64,000 bases of DNA from Paenibacillus sp. KS-LC4 (GTDB lineage: Bacteria; Bacillota; Bacilli; Paenibacillales; Paenibacillaceae). The stretch covers positions 1,743,501 through 1,807,500 of the forward strand of contig NZ_CP145905.1 of assembly GCF_036894955.1 (NCBI RefSeq), in the 5' to 3' direction. Position numbers and translations under genes: made by a program. Numbering within the stretch: the first letter of the stretch is position 1; each line of letters opens with the position of its first letter. The notes under the pieces were generated by a model that worked only from the letters and a program-made list of their open reading frames with translations, did no database searches and was not told where the DNA came from. This document shows, in pieces, positions 25,769 through 38,368 of the stretch.

Positions 25769-26995
25769 TTAAGCGTGCTTTGCTGTTGCTGACAAAACAA
25801 TATCAATGGCTTGCTCTATTGAAATCGCCTGGCGATTCAGGTGAATGAGCGAGGTGCCGATTTCCAGCGCTAAGCGCTGTGCTTTCTCGCGCTCCGCAGC
25901 ATCCTCGATACGGTCGATATCCGCAACATGGGCAAGGCCTACAATGCGTCGTACCATTTTGCAGCCAGCGAAACCGATGGTGTCCTGAAGCAGCTTGTTC
26001 ATATAATATTGTTTATAGCCTGGTGTGCTTGATGCTAGTCGATCTACGTTATGTTCATCCCACAAAGCGCCAAATTTGTTCTCAAATTTATTCCAAATCT
26101 CGCGAACACTGCCGAGCAGATAGCTGCGGAAATCGGCAAGCTCTCCCTCATTTTTGATCCAGTGAGCTTGTCCTGCATAATTGAGCAGCAGATTGGCAAT
26201 AACCGCACCTATGTCAAAGCCAATAGGGCCATAATAAGCAAATTCAGGATCAATCACTTTCGTCGATTGTGCCGTCACAAATACGCTGCCAGTATGAAGA
26301 TCGCCGTGGAGCAGCGCCTGTGCACTCGTCAAAAACTTGCTGCGCAAAATAGCGACCTCTAGATGAAGGGCATCATCCGTGCGAAGTGCTTCAGCGGCAT
26401 CAGCGATCGCCGCTTCAAAGTTATTGTTTGGCGAATCCGTATACGGATCATCAAAAATCAAATCTTCGGTTATTTTGCACAAGTCCGGGTTAATAAATGC
26501 TTTGACGCGTTCTTTCTTATCCTGCTGGTTCATGCCTAAATCGGAAGTGAAAAAGAGTGTATTCGCCATAAAGGTGGAAATGTCCTCGGCGAATTTCGGA
26601 TATTGGTTGCCGTCTATAAGGCCCTGGCGCATAATCACATGGTCGCTGAGATCCTCCATTACCGTAAGGGCAAGCTCTGCATCATATTGATAGACGGTTG
26701 GCACAAGTCCCGGAGCCAGCTCATTTTGCAAAATCAGCGCTTCGCTCTCAATACGCGCCCGGTCAAGCGTAAGCGGCCAAGATTCTCCGACAACCTTGGC
26801 GTAAGGGAGTGCTTGTTTGACAATCAGCCCTTTACCGCTGGCGGGATCGGTAATATGGAATACCAAATTCAAATTGCCATCGCCGATCTCACGGGACGCA
26901 AGCTCAGCCCCGGCAGGGAAAAAGTCAGATATAGAGCGGGAAAATTCAATTGCTTCTTGCTCGGTTAAAGGATGATAAGCAGACAGTTTGTCCAC
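25769..26995 (-). CDS. mtnK: methylthioribose kinase
   Basis: A 408-residue kinase that phosphorylates 5-methylthioribose, the first step before MtnA. Family marks are '[13 protein letters not shown]' near residue 40, '[18 protein letters not shown]', '[13 protein letters not shown]' (catalytic loop Asp) and '[20 protein letters not shown]' (metal Asp). The start is not certain: the GTG at 26995 overlaps the GGAGG ribosome site, and no ATG lies nearby in frame; a CTG three codons on has the better spacing. No SAM riboswitch is visible upstream, unlike B. subtilis mtnKA. Confidence 0.94.
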   Translation of the reverse strand: MDKLSAYHPLTEQEAIEFSRSISDFFPAGAELASREIGDGNLNLVFHITDPASGKGLIVKQALPYAKVVGESWPLTLDRARIESEALILQNELAPGLVPTVYQYDAELALTVMEDLSDHVIMRQGLIDGNQYPKFAEDISTFMANTLFFTSDLGMNQQDKKERVKAFINPDLCKITEDLIFDDPYTDSPNNNFEAAIADAAEALRTDDALHLEVAILRSKFLTSAQALLHGDLHTGSVFVTAQSTKVIDPEFAYYGPIGFDIGAVIANLLLNYAGQAHWIKNEGELADFRSYLLGSVREIWNKFENKFGALWDEHNVDRLASSTPGYKQYYMNKLLQDTIGFAGCKMVRRIVGLAHVADIDRIEDAAEREKAQRLALEIGTSLIHLNRQAISIEQAIDIVLSATAKHA

Positions 26996-27191
26996 CTCCG
27001 ACTGTATTTTTCAAAATATAAGCATTTCTATATGCTTAGTATATCGAATATTATTTCGACTTGGAATACCTACAAATGATAACAAATGATATAATGTTAC
27101 GTAAAGTAGGCAAGGATTTTGTCCGTTAAACACGAATAGCCGTGAATGGCAACGAAGGGCTTGGCGGATTTGCTGGAGTGGAGGAATTGGC

Positions 27192-27779
27192 ATGAGTAAC
27201 AGCATGACGCGGGAGCCGGTCGCTCTGAAGGAGTGGGCCGTAACCGTTAACGCATTGCGTGATGGTGAGCTCATTATGGTTTTGCGCAAAGGCGGAATTG
27301 AAGAGGAAACACGTGATTTTCAATTGGTTAGCAAAGGCTTCTACTTAATGCCTGCCTATGAGCATCAGAAGGAGCATCTGCTTAAGGCGCCATATCAAGG
27401 CAGAATCGAAAGTATAATGGAAGGCTGGTCGCCTGATAGAGATAGCATAACGCTTGGCGCCTATGCGGAAGCCACTCATGATATCGAGATTAACGATCAG
27501 GAAACGCTTGACCGGCTGCGGGATTTTCATATTTGGACGGATAAATTTTCAGAAGAAAGGCTAAAATGGAAGCGGACGAAGCCGTTGCATTTGCTGCTGC
27601 TTCGCGTATACCGGCTTGCAGAGCCTGCTGAATTAGAAATGTTCCCTGCCTATACGGGCTGCAAATCTTGGGTAAAGCTTGAAAGGGATCTAACTCATGC
27701 TGCAATGGTTCCTGTATTATCCGATGAGGAATTTGCGTCGCAAGTTGCCCAAATTAAAGCCGCGCTTTGCTTAGAATAG
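27192..27779 (+). CDS. DUF1802 family protein
   Basis: A 195-residue cytoplasmic protein whose N-terminus 'ALKEWAVTVNALRDGELIMVLRKGGI' and C-terminal block 'LLRVYRLAEPAELEMFPAY' with 'GCKSWVKLE' are typical of DUF1802. The function of the family is unknown. It starts at an ATG after GGAGGAATTGGC and is divergent from mtnK. No operon partner is evident: the next gene, sufC, is 385 bases away beyond a repeat element. Confidence 0.85.
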   Translation: MSNSMTREPVALKEWAVTVNALRDGELIMVLRKGGIEEETRDFQLVSKGFYLMPAYEHQKEHLLKAPYQGRIESIMEGWSPDRDSITLGAYAEATHDIEINDQETLDRLRDFHIWTDKFSEERLKWKRTKPLHLLLLRVYRLAEPAELEMFPAYTGCKSWVKLERDLTHAAMVPVLSDEEFASQVAQIKAALCLE

Positions 27780-28164
27780 AGATAAAGCCTTATTTATGGC
27801 GGTTTCTTGTACATTGAGCGCTCTTGGCGTTGCTTTATAACAAAACTTATAATAAAATGATTATTGAGAAGACACTGAGAATTATATTGAATCACATTAT
27901 AATAGAAGTCTTTTTGATAATATAAGACTTTATAAGTGATCCTTATAAATACGCTTATATTTCTCGGACTGAAACGCGCCGGGCCGCCAGAAGACGGCTT
28001 TCGGCCGTTTCACCTTGAAATATAGGAAAGTACATGATTTCGTCATACTTTCTCTATATTTCTCGGATTGAAACGCGCCGCGCTGCCAGAGGACGGCTTT
28101 CGGCCGTTTCACCTTGTTATAGGTGATTAGGTAAATAGACTAACCATGGAGGGATCAGCATATT
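27780..28164. other. intergenic region with repeat element upstream of sufC
   Basis: The left half is AT-rich and holds TATAAT-like boxes that may include the suf promoter. The right half is filled by the paired palindromic repeat at 27961-28116. The ribosome site of sufC (ATGGAGGGATC) is at the end. No small gene is apparent. Confidence 0.6.
27961..28116 (+). repeat. paired palindromic repeat element, copy A
   Basis: Two 57-bp direct units (27961-28017 and 28060-28116) start TTCTCGGA(C/T)TGAAACGCG and end GGCCGTTTCACCTTG. Inside each, TGAAACG and CGTTTCA form the outer stem of a hairpin. The 42-bp spacer is itself a palindrome (AAATATAG ... CTATATTT, AAAGTA ... TACTTT). A close relative lies inverted at 60190-60343. 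Confidence 0.9.
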
Positions 28165-28944
28165 ATGGCAACACATTTTGTCATTGATGGCCTGAAGGCG
28201 GCTATCGAAGGAAAAGAGATTTTGAAAGGCATTAACCTTGAAATCAAAGGTGGAGAAATTCACGCAATTATGGGACCCAACGGTACGGGTAAAAGTACGC
28301 TGGCTTCGGCTTTAATGGGCCACCCGAAATATGAAGTAACAGAAGGAAGCGCATTTTTGGATGGAGAAGATCTGCTTGAGTTGGGTGTTGATGAGAGAGC
28401 GCGCGCAGGGCTGTTCCTTGCTATGCAATATCCAAGCGAAATTCCTGGCGTAACGAATTCCGATTTCTTGCGCAGTGCGATTAACGCTCGTCGTGAGGAA
28501 GGCAGCGAGATTTCTCTCATTAAATTCATTCGCCAAATGGAAGGCAAAATGAAAGCATTGGAAATGAACCCTGAGTTTGCCCATCGTTACCTGAACGAAG
28601 GCTTCTCCGGCGGCGAGAAAAAACGTAATGAGATTTTGCAAATGACTTTGCTTGATCCGAAAATCGTCGTTCTTGACGAAATTGACTCGGGTCTTGATAT
28701 CGATGCCTTGAAAATCGTATCCAAAGGCGTTAACGAAATGCGCTCCGAAGATCGCGGTTTCCTCATTATTACTCACTACCAGCGTTTGCTGAACTATATA
28801 ACACCTGATTTTGTACACGTTATGATGCAAGGCCGCATTGTAAAATCTGGTGGTCCTGAGCTTGCTGAGCGTTTGGAAAATGAAGGTTATGACTGGGTCA
28901 AAGAAGAACTGGGCATCGTGGACGAAACGGTTGGCCAGGCCTAA
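28165..28944 (+). CDS. sufC: Fe-S assembly ATPase SufC
   Basis: A 259-residue ABC-type ATPase of the SUF iron-sulfur cluster scaffold. It shows Walker A '[14 protein letters not shown]' (near residue 36), the SufC-specific '[15 protein letters not shown]', the signature '[13 protein letters not shown]' and Walker B '[16 protein letters not shown]' with the H-loop in '[12 protein letters not shown]'. SufC drives conformational change of the SufBD scaffold. It leads the five-gene sufCDSUB operon, the usual Firmicute order, and has a GGAGGG ribosome site. A palindromic repeat lies 50 bases before it. Confidence 0.97.
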   Translation: MATHFVIDGLKAAIEGKEILKGINLEIKGGEIHAIMGPNGTGKSTLASALMGHPKYEVTEGSAFLDGEDLLELGVDERARAGLFLAMQYPSEIPGVTNSDFLRSAINARREEGSEISLIKFIRQMEGKMKALEMNPEFAHRYLNEGFSGGEKKRNEILQMTLLDPKIVVLDEIDSGLDIDALKIVSKGVNEMRSEDRGFLIITHYQRLLNYITPDFVHVMMQGRIVKSGGPELAERLENEGYDWVKEELGIVDETVGQA

Positions 28945-28965
28945 GCGGAGAGAGGGGTATAACGT

Positions 28966-31908
<2,943 letters not shown>

Positions 31909-31938
31909 CATCATTTATGAAAGAGGAGAGTGAATACG

Positions 31939-33336
31939 ATGGCTAAAACAATGCCGGAAATGGAAGAGTATAAGTATGGTTTCCGTGATGAGCATAAGTC
32001 GATTTTCCAATCAGGAAAAGGCTTGACGCCTGAAATCGTTCGCACTATTTCGGAAATGAAGGGCGAGCCGGAATGGATGCTCGATTTCCGTCTGAAATCA
32101 CTGGAACAGTTCAACAAGATGCCAATGCCTAATTGGGGCGGCAATATGGATGATCTGGATTTTAATGATATTCAGTATTATGTAAAGCCTTCTGAGAAGC
32201 AAGGCAAAACGTGGGAAGAGGTTCCTGCTGAAATTAAGGAAACGTTCGATAAGCTTGGCATCCCTGAAGCGGAGCAAAAGTTCCTTGCTGGTGTATCCGC
32301 ACAGTATGAGTCTGAGGTTGTTTACCACAGCATGCAAGAGGATTTAGAGAAGCAAGGTGTCCTGTTCACTGACATGGATACAGCGCTTCGCGAATATCCT
32401 GAGATCGTACGTGAGTATTTCAGCACAATTATCCCGCCGAACGATAATAAATTTGCTGCTTTGAACAGTGCGGTTTGGTCGGGCGGCAGCTTCATTTATG
32501 TACCAAAAGGCGTAAAATGCGAAATTCCGCTGCAGGCTTATTTCCGGATTAACTCCGAAAACATGGGACAATTTGAGCGTACATTAATCGTGGCTGATGA
32601 AGATAGCTTCGTTCACTACGTCGAAGGCTGTACAGCTCCAGTCTACAGCACAAACTCTTTGCATAGCGCAGTCGTTGAAATTTTGGTTAAGAAAAATGCC
32701 CGTGTTCGTTATACGACGATTCAAAACTGGGCACCAAACATTTTCAACCTCGTTACAAAACGTGCTGTTGCGGATGAAAATGCGACAATGGAATGGGTGG
32801 ATGGCAACATCGGCTCCAAATTGACCATGAAATATCCGGCTGTTGTGCTTCGTGGCCGCGGTGCAAAAGGTATGGTTTTATCAATCGCAGTTGCGGGTAA
32901 AAACCAGCATCAGGATGCAGGCGCGAAAATGATTCACCTTGCTCCAGATACAACCTCGACAATTGTTTCGAAGTCGATCAGTAAGCATGGCGGTAAAGTA
33001 ACTTACCGTGGTCTTGCTTCATTCGGTCGTAATTCAGATGGTGCAAAATCTAATATTAAATGTGATACTTTGATTTTGGATAATGAATCCACTTCGGATA
33101 CGATTCCTTACAATGAGATCATGAACGATAACATTACTTTAGAGCATGAGGCAACAGTATCCAAAGTTTCTGAGGATCAATTGTTCTATCTGATGAGCCG
33201 TGGCTTGTCGGAAGCGGAAGCGACACAAATGATCGTTATGGGCTTTATCGAACCATTCACGAAAGAGCTGCCAATGGAATATGCGGTCGAAATGAACCGT
33301 CTCATCAAGTTTGAGATGGAAGGTTCTATTGGTTAA
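31939..33336 (+). CDS. sufB: Fe-S assembly scaffold SufB
   Basis: A 465-residue main scaffold on which the Fe-S cluster forms. Typical blocks are '[19 protein letters not shown]', '[19 protein letters not shown]', '[19 protein letters not shown]', '[17 protein letters not shown]', '[20 protein letters not shown]' (conserved Cys) and '[19 protein letters not shown]'. The ATG at 31939 has GAGGAG eight bases upstream; a GTG at 31930 overlaps the spacing. It ends the operon and is followed by a terminator. Confidence 0.97.
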   Translation: MAKTMPEMEEYKYGFRDEHKSIFQSGKGLTPEIVRTISEMKGEPEWMLDFRLKSLEQFNKMPMPNWGGNMDDLDFNDIQYYVKPSEKQGKTWEEVPAEIKETFDKLGIPEAEQKFLAGVSAQYESEVVYHSMQEDLEKQGVLFTDMDTALREYPEIVREYFSTIIPPNDNKFAALNSAVWSGGSFIYVPKGVKCEIPLQAYFRINSENMGQFERTLIVADEDSFVHYVEGCTAPVYSTNSLHSAVVEILVKKNARVRYTTIQNWAPNIFNLVTKRAVADENATMEWVDGNIGSKLTMKYPAVVLRGRGAKGMVLSIAVAGKNQHQDAGAKMIHLAPDTTSTIVSKSISKHGGKVTYRGLASFGRNSDGAKSNIKCDTLILDNESTSDTIPYNEIMNDNITLEHEATVSKVSEDQLFYLMSRGLSEAEATQMIVMGFIEPFTKELPMEYAVEMNRLIKFEMEGSIG

Positions 33337-33370
33337 GCAAACATGCTTAACAATTTAAGCGAATAAACGA

Positions 33371-33428
33371 CAAAAATGCCTGTTTCCTCACTGGTTGGCT
33401 TCAATCAGCTAAGGGAACAGGCATTTTG
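33371..33428. terminator. bidirectional terminator after sufB
   Basis: CAAAAATGCCTGTTTCC pairs with GGGAACAGGCATTTTG, with an inner GTTG/CAAT pairing. It separates sufB from the convergent HD-GYP gene. Confidence 0.9.
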
Positions 33429-34484
33429 TTATACGAAAATTTCCTTGATTTTTAGATGACGTTCAACGGTCAAATCAATAAATTCATCATTGATTTGCAG
33501 AAGTGGCCTGAAAAACTCGGTTGGGTGAGTCATGACGATAATTCCGGTTTCGCCGGTTTCCAAATAAGCTTTTTTTCCAATGAAGTTGGGGATCATGTGC
33601 TTTATGAATGTATGTGTAATATGTGGATCTAGCTCTCTGAAGCTCAGCCTGTAAAGTTCCTTCAATACATAAAACAAATCGCGTTTTTTCTGATAAACTC
33701 GTTCGGAAATCATTGCGCTATAAATATCGACAACCGAGATAAGCTTGGAAACAGGCTCAATTTGGTCGCCATTAAGACCTTTCGGATAACCGCTGCCGTC
33801 ATTACGCTCATGATGCTCAAGCGCACTTAAAGCAATGTAGCGTTCATCAAAGGATTTCTTTATAATATCATAGCCATAAGTAGTATGGTTTTTGATTTCA
33901 TCGAACTCTTCCTTCGTAAGCTTACCGGGCTTGTTAAGAATGGATTCAGGGATTTTACTTTTTCCGATATCATGAAGGAAACCAGCTTTACCAATTTGCA
34001 CCGATTTTTTTACGGAGTAGCCGAGCCAGGTAGCCAGATAGTAGGCCAGCATGCCCACTTGTACGGAGTGTTGGTACGTGTAGTCGTCTTTCGTATTAAG
34101 CAGTAGAAGCATAGATACGACGTCTCGCTCCATATTAAGATGCTTAATTAGCGGCTGGAAGGCATCTTCGACTTCTTGCTCATTAATGGTCTGATCCTCG
34201 CTAGCCTTAGCAAAAAGATTATGAAAGCCTTGAATTGCATTATCATAATCCGGTTGTACAGAAGGAAGCCACTTAGGGTTAACGGTTTGCTCTAATGTGC
34301 GCTCCGGTAAATTAACAATAGAGACAGATTCAACTTCAACATAATCAATTTGATGTTGAAGCAGCTTTGATATTTCTTTATTTTCCAGCAAGGTGCCTTT
34401 AGAAAGCACATGGAGACCGTATCCATTAAAGGTATCTTTTAATAAACGGTCTCCCGTTTTTAAATCAGTTACGTGAACCTTCAT
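33429..34484 (-). CDS. HD-GYP domain phosphodiesterase
   Basis: A 351-residue protein. Residues 1-55 form a small N-terminal domain seen in many HD-GYP proteins ('LKTGDRLLKDTFNGYGLHV'). The HD-GYP domain follows, with 'YTYQHSVQVGMLAYYLA', the metal pair in 'LHDIGKSKIPESIL', 'NHTTYGYDII', 'ALEHHERNDGSGYPKGL' (GYP) and 'ISVVDIYSAMI'. Intact motifs suggest hydrolysis of c-di-GMP or a related dinucleotide. No receiver or membrane segment is present. The ATG at 34484 has GAGGTG upstream. A paralogue with the same layout is at 37109-38233. Confidence 0.93.
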   Translation of the reverse strand: MKVHVTDLKTGDRLLKDTFNGYGLHVLSKGTLLENKEISKLLQHQIDYVEVESVSIVNLPERTLEQTVNPKWLPSVQPDYDNAIQGFHNLFAKASEDQTINEQEVEDAFQPLIKHLNMERDVVSMLLLLNTKDDYTYQHSVQVGMLAYYLATWLGYSVKKSVQIGKAGFLHDIGKSKIPESILNKPGKLTKEEFDEIKNHTTYGYDIIKKSFDERYIALSALEHHERNDGSGYPKGLNGDQIEPVSKLISVVDIYSAMISERVYQKKRDLFYVLKELYRLSFRELDPHITHTFIKHMIPNFIGKKAYLETGETGIIVMTHPTEFFRPLLQINDEFIDLTVERHLKIKEIFV

Positions 34485-34691
34485 CGCTGCACCTCTATTG
34501 AATAGTTGATCACTTAAGTAGTATAGTAGCAATGATTTGAGGGTATGGCAATATGAGGGACTTTAATTTGAGTCAAAAGTCCTACAAATTTCGACAAAAA
34601 ACGCTCATTATTTATCTTGATAATGTTTGAAATAGTCTAAATTCCTAATTTTTATTGCTTTTGAATAGAAAATTTTTACAATCGCTTGCTA

Positions 34692-35450
34692 TTAGGCTTC
34701 ATCCGAAAAATTTGCTAGCGGCATATCTGGATTCCAAGGGCCAAGCTGATGACCTTTCCACTCTGAGCCATCCTCCCAAATTTCTTTTTTCCAGATCGGA
34801 ACAATTTGCTTCAATCGTTCAATAGCGTACCGGCTTGCATCATAGCAGCTGGCTCGATGTGGTGAGGAGATTGCAATGACTACACTAGTTTCTGCGATGT
34901 CGACAACACCAAGCCGATGTGTAATAGCACACAAGGTCCCTGGCCACTTCTGTGAAAGCTCATCACCGATTTGCTGCATCATGTTAACAGCCATCGGTTC
35001 ATAAGCTTCATATTCCAAGCGAACGGTACGCTGTCCTTTCGTCCATTCTCGCGTTGTTCCGACAAAGGCAAGGGAAGCACCGTGCTCTGCAACAATAACT
35101 TTAGCTAAAACCTCCTCCGTCGTAATTTTCTCATTAGTAAGCATGTACAATTGTTCTAAGGTGGATTTTTGCTCATCTTCATTAGATTTTTCTTCTTGTC
35201 CTCCCGAAACCGGGGGAAGAAGCGCAAGCTCATCAGAAGCGTTTACAATGCTGTCTTCTTGAGCGTAAGCATGGTTGCAGGCAAGAAAAGAAATGCTTAA
35301 AATATCCGCTTGTTCGGGATAGGAAGCGATCAAATGCTTCTTCAATTCTGCCGCCGTCATTTTTTGCTCAATAGTCTCTATAATAAGAGAACGCACACCG
35401 AAGCGCTCTGACAAACCTGCAAACAATTCAATTTTCCATTCCATAATCAT
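34692..35450 (-). CDS. MoaD-MoaE fusion, molybdopterin synthase
   Basis: A 252-residue protein joining both subunits of molybdopterin synthase, which adds dithiolene sulfur to cyclic pyranopterin monophosphate. Residues 1-84 are the ubiquitin-like MoaD, ending 'LLPPVSGG'; residues 85-97 are an acidic linker; residues 98-252 are MoaE, with 'FVGTTREWTKGQRTVRLEYE', 'THRLGVVDIAETSVVIAISS', 'HRASCYDASRYAIERLKQ' and 'PIWKKEIWEDGSEW' (active-site Lys). The Gly-Gly of MoaD must be a free C-terminus to carry thiocarboxylate, so processing after Gly84 is expected. The ATG at 35450 fits GAGG upstream. No other molybdenum-cofactor gene is in the window. Confidence 0.93.
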   Translation of the reverse strand: MIMEWKIELFAGLSERFGVRSLIIETIEQKMTAAELKKHLIASYPEQADILSISFLACNHAYAQEDSIVNASDELALLPPVSGGQEEKSNEDEQKSTLEQLYMLTNEKITTEEVLAKVIVAEHGASLAFVGTTREWTKGQRTVRLEYEAYEPMAVNMMQQIGDELSQKWPGTLCAITHRLGVVDIAETSVVIAISSPHRASCYDASRYAIERLKQIVPIWKKEIWEDGSEWKGHQLGPWNPDMPLANFSDEA

Positions 35451-35584
35451 GTTATTTAACCTCACGTAATGATATAGCCGTACTATAACAGCATACCATA
35501 ATCTATAGAAAAATGTTATGCTAATGAGACAGTCTAATACAGTTAGGCGACCGTTTATAACTTTTAAAATTAGGGGAGGCAGGC

Positions 35585-37039
35585 ATGGATTCCGAACTAC
35601 GATTAGAGCGAAATATTGTTATTTTACACACCAATGATATTCATAGTCGCTTGGAAAATGCCGCACGAATTGCTTCCTATATAGCTAATCAACGTCGCGT
35701 TCATGGTAAGGACAACTTGTTAGTCCTCGATATCGGCGACCATATGGACCGAATGAGAAGTGAAACAGAGGGCAGTGACGGTATGGTGAATGTCGCACTG
35801 CTTAATGAAGCAGGTTATGATGCGGTAACGATTGGTAATAATGAAGGACTAACTTATTCTAAGGAAAGATTGGCCGAGTTATATGGTGAGCATGCCAAAT
35901 TTGCTGTTTTAGGGGCAAACTTGCTGGATGCGGCAACGAACAAGCAGCCTTCGTGGCTGTTGCCCCATATTATTGTAAATAAAGGCCATTTAAAAATTGG
36001 TTTAATTGGTGTTACGGCAAATTTTACAGATTTTTATGTTTTGCTCGGTTGGAATGCAACAGACCCTTTCAAAGCTATAAAACAACAAGCGGAGCAAATG
36101 CGTAAAGATGTGGATTTGATAATCGTATTGTCACATCTAGGGCTGGCGAATGATGAACGGATGGCGGAAGAATTGACTGGAGTTGACTTGGTATTGGGCG
36201 CCCACACTCATCATTTGCTTGAGGAAGCGTTGCAAGTCAGGCGCACTTCAATTTGCGCGGCTGGAAAATTTGGCGAGCATATCGGGCGTATCGAAATTTC
36301 GCTTGGTACTGCTGATGCAAAACCGCAATTTAAGGCGACTTGTGTCCCTACTGCTGCTTTTGAAGAACACCCTGACGCTTCAGTTATTATCGCAAAATAT
36401 AAAGAAGAAGGACTCGTACGACTCAATCGTACAGTCGCGTATATAGATGAGCCCCTTTCGTCGGCTATTGCGTCAGAGTCGCCGCTTGCCAATTTGCTTG
36501 CTGCGGGTCTAAAGAGACATACGGAAGCAGACATCTCGATTGTCAATACCGGACAACTGCTTGGAGGCTTACAGCAGGGAGAAGTAACTGTTGGACAATT
36601 GCATGCGTTATGCCCGTCTCCAATTAATCCTTGCAAAATGCAGCTTACAGGCAGGCATATTAAAGAGGCTCTTGAGCAATCTCTATTGCCAGAATATACG
36701 GATAAACGAATTAAAGGTTATGGGTTCCGTGGCGAAGTATTAGGAACACTTTCTGTAGATGGTCTTCAGGTTATTTTTGATTCTGAGCGGCCGCCACTTG
36801 ACCGAATCGTGAAGATAATGGTCAATGGGCAACCTCTAATGGAAGAAAAATGGTATAATGTAGCCTCCATAGATATGTTCACCTTCCATATCGGCTATTT
36901 GTCTTTAGGACAAGGAATCAATGTTGTTTATTATCTGCCGGAGTTTATTCGGGATGTATTGGCTGAAGCATTGAAAGAAAAGGCTAATATTGCTGACTGC
37001 AAGCTGCCAAGGTGGAATAATCTAGCATCATCGATATAA
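35585..37039 (+). CDS. yunD: YunD-like metallophosphoesterase / 5'-nucleotidase family protein
   Basis: A 484-residue cytoplasmic protein of the 5'-nucleotidase/UshA superfamily. The N-terminal calcineurin-like domain has 'VILHTNDIHSRLENAARI', 'LVLDIGDHMDRM', 'VTIGNNEGL', 'DLIIVLSHLGLANDERMAEEL' and 'DLVLGAHTHHLLEEAL'; the C-terminal 5'-nucleotidase domain begins near residue 290. It has no signal peptide, as in B. subtilis YunD. The substrate is probably a nucleotide or related phosphate ester. The ATG follows GGGGAGG. It stands between two HD-GYP genes. Confidence 0.88.
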   Translation: MDSELRLERNIVILHTNDIHSRLENAARIASYIANQRRVHGKDNLLVLDIGDHMDRMRSETEGSDGMVNVALLNEAGYDAVTIGNNEGLTYSKERLAELYGEHAKFAVLGANLLDAATNKQPSWLLPHIIVNKGHLKIGLIGVTANFTDFYVLLGWNATDPFKAIKQQAEQMRKDVDLIIVLSHLGLANDERMAEELTGVDLVLGAHTHHLLEEALQVRRTSICAAGKFGEHIGRIEISLGTADAKPQFKATCVPTAAFEEHPDASVIIAKYKEEGLVRLNRTVAYIDEPLSSAIASESPLANLLAAGLKRHTEADISIVNTGQLLGGLQQGEVTVGQLHALCPSPINPCKMQLTGRHIKEALEQSLLPEYTDKRIKGYGFRGEVLGTLSVDGLQVIFDSERPPLDRIVKIMVNGQPLMEEKWYNVASIDMFTFHIGYLSLGQGINVVYYLPEFIRDVLAEALKEKANIADCKLPRWNNLASSI

Positions 37040-37108
37040 CATTTTTATTAATTTTATCCGATGTATTAATATAAGAAGAAACCACTCAGTCAAGGAAGGA
37101 TCGAGAAA

Positions 37109-38233
37109 ATGCGTTTGATGCCTATAACAAAGACTCAGCCCGGCATGCGATTGGCCAAAAAGATCTTCTCACATGATGGTTTAGTGCTGTTAGGGGAAAA
37201 TGTTGAGCTGACCAGTCGGCTTATTACTCGGCTCAAACAATGTGGAATACAGTATATATATATTCTTGATCCGAAAACCGATGATATTACGATGCCAGAA
37301 ATTATTCGCGAGGAAACGTTATTAGTTGCTTTAAAGGAAATACGCACGAATTTTCGTGATATGATGGACCGACCAAAGCGTAAAAAAGGGGTTACGTATC
37401 CGTATATTGGCCAAACCTTCAAACAAATGATGAATTTGATTATTGATGATTTGTCCGCTCATAAGGATGCGATGATTATGCTGATGAATATGGGAACGGT
37501 AGATCATTATTTATATCAGCATTCTTTAAATGTGTGTGTCTACACGACGATTCTTGGAATAGCTTATAATTATTCGCATGAGGAACTAATGACGCTCGGT
37601 ATGGGGGCTTTGCTTCATGATATTGGAAAAACACAAATTCCAATAGATGTCCTCCAAAAACCAGGATCATTAACCCCAGAAGAATTCATTATGATGAAAA
37701 ATCACGCTCGTTTCGGCTTTGAACTCTTAAAGGATGAGCCTAATCTGCCGCTTATTGTGGCTCATTGTGCTTATCAACATCATGAACGTTTGGATGGCAG
37801 TGGATATCCAAGGGGAATTAAAGGCAATGAAATTCATGAGTATGCAAAGTGGATTGGGTTAGTGGATTCGTATGACGCTATGACGACTAATCGTATATAC
37901 CGCGCACCGATGCTTCCGCATCATGCTATTGAGCTTCTGTATGCAGGAACGGGAACTTTATACGAACAGCATATGGTACAGTTATTTCGGGATAAGGTAG
38001 CCATTTATCCGATAGGTATTATGGTGAAAATCAATACAGGTGAATCTGGTGTAGTAGTGGACTTTAATCATGCCTATCCGCATCGGCCTATTATTCGTAT
38101 ATTAAACAACGAGGTCGGTGAAGAGCTTACCGTGCCTTACGAAATCGACATGTCTAAGCAGCTTAGCATTATGATTATAAGCGTAAATGATGAGCAAAAT
38201 GATTTGCCTGCACGCTCTACTAAAAATGGGTAA
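37109..38233 (+). CDS. HD-GYP domain phosphodiesterase
   Basis: A 374-residue protein with the same layout as the one ending at 33429: an N-terminal domain of about 60 residues ('TKTQPGMRLAKKIFSHDGLV'), then HD-GYP with 'YLYQHSLNVCVYTTILG', 'LLHDIGKTQIPIDVLQKPG', 'NHARFGFELLKDEP', 'YQHHERLDGSGYPRGI' and 'IGLVDSYDAMTTNRIY'. The metal and GYP residues are intact, so c-di-GMP-type phosphodiesterase activity is likely. The ribosome site is AAGGAAGG. A terminator follows. Confidence 0.93.
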   Translation: MRLMPITKTQPGMRLAKKIFSHDGLVLLGENVELTSRLITRLKQCGIQYIYILDPKTDDITMPEIIREETLLVALKEIRTNFRDMMDRPKRKKGVTYPYIGQTFKQMMNLIIDDLSAHKDAMIMLMNMGTVDHYLYQHSLNVCVYTTILGIAYNYSHEELMTLGMGALLHDIGKTQIPIDVLQKPGSLTPEEFIMMKNHARFGFELLKDEPNLPLIVAHCAYQHHERLDGSGYPRGIKGNEIHEYAKWIGLVDSYDAMTTNRIYRAPMLPHHAIELLYAGTGTLYEQHMVQLFRDKVAIYPIGIMVKINTGESGVVVDFNHAYPHRPIIRILNNEVGEELTVPYEIDMSKQLSIMIISVNDEQNDLPARSTKNG

Positions 38234-38242
38234 TTGTATGAG

Positions 38243-38277
38243 GAGCCTTCTGTCGTGGGCTCTTTATTTCTTTTTTC
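38243..38277 (+). terminator. intrinsic terminator
   Basis: GAGCC and GGCTC enclose a 10-base loop and are followed by TTTATTTCTTTTTT. It ends the plus-strand HD-GYP transcript. Confidence 0.75.
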
Positions 38278-38368
38278 ATGTCCATTTTATTGCTTCTTTT
38301 GGGCTCGAACATTACAATGGTACTAGAAATTATACAATCGAAAGATGCAGAAATCAGGTGTTGATAAA

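Noticed and set aside
26996..27191. SAM riboswitch upstream of mtnK
   Set aside because: Neither the conserved S-box core nor a terminator/antiterminator pair is visible by eye; noted as an absence instead.
27961..28116. Two similar units with a spacer as a minimal CRISPR
   Set aside because: The units are 57 bp, strongly palindromic, only two in number, the spacer is itself a palindrome, and the same composite recurs at 60.2 kb.
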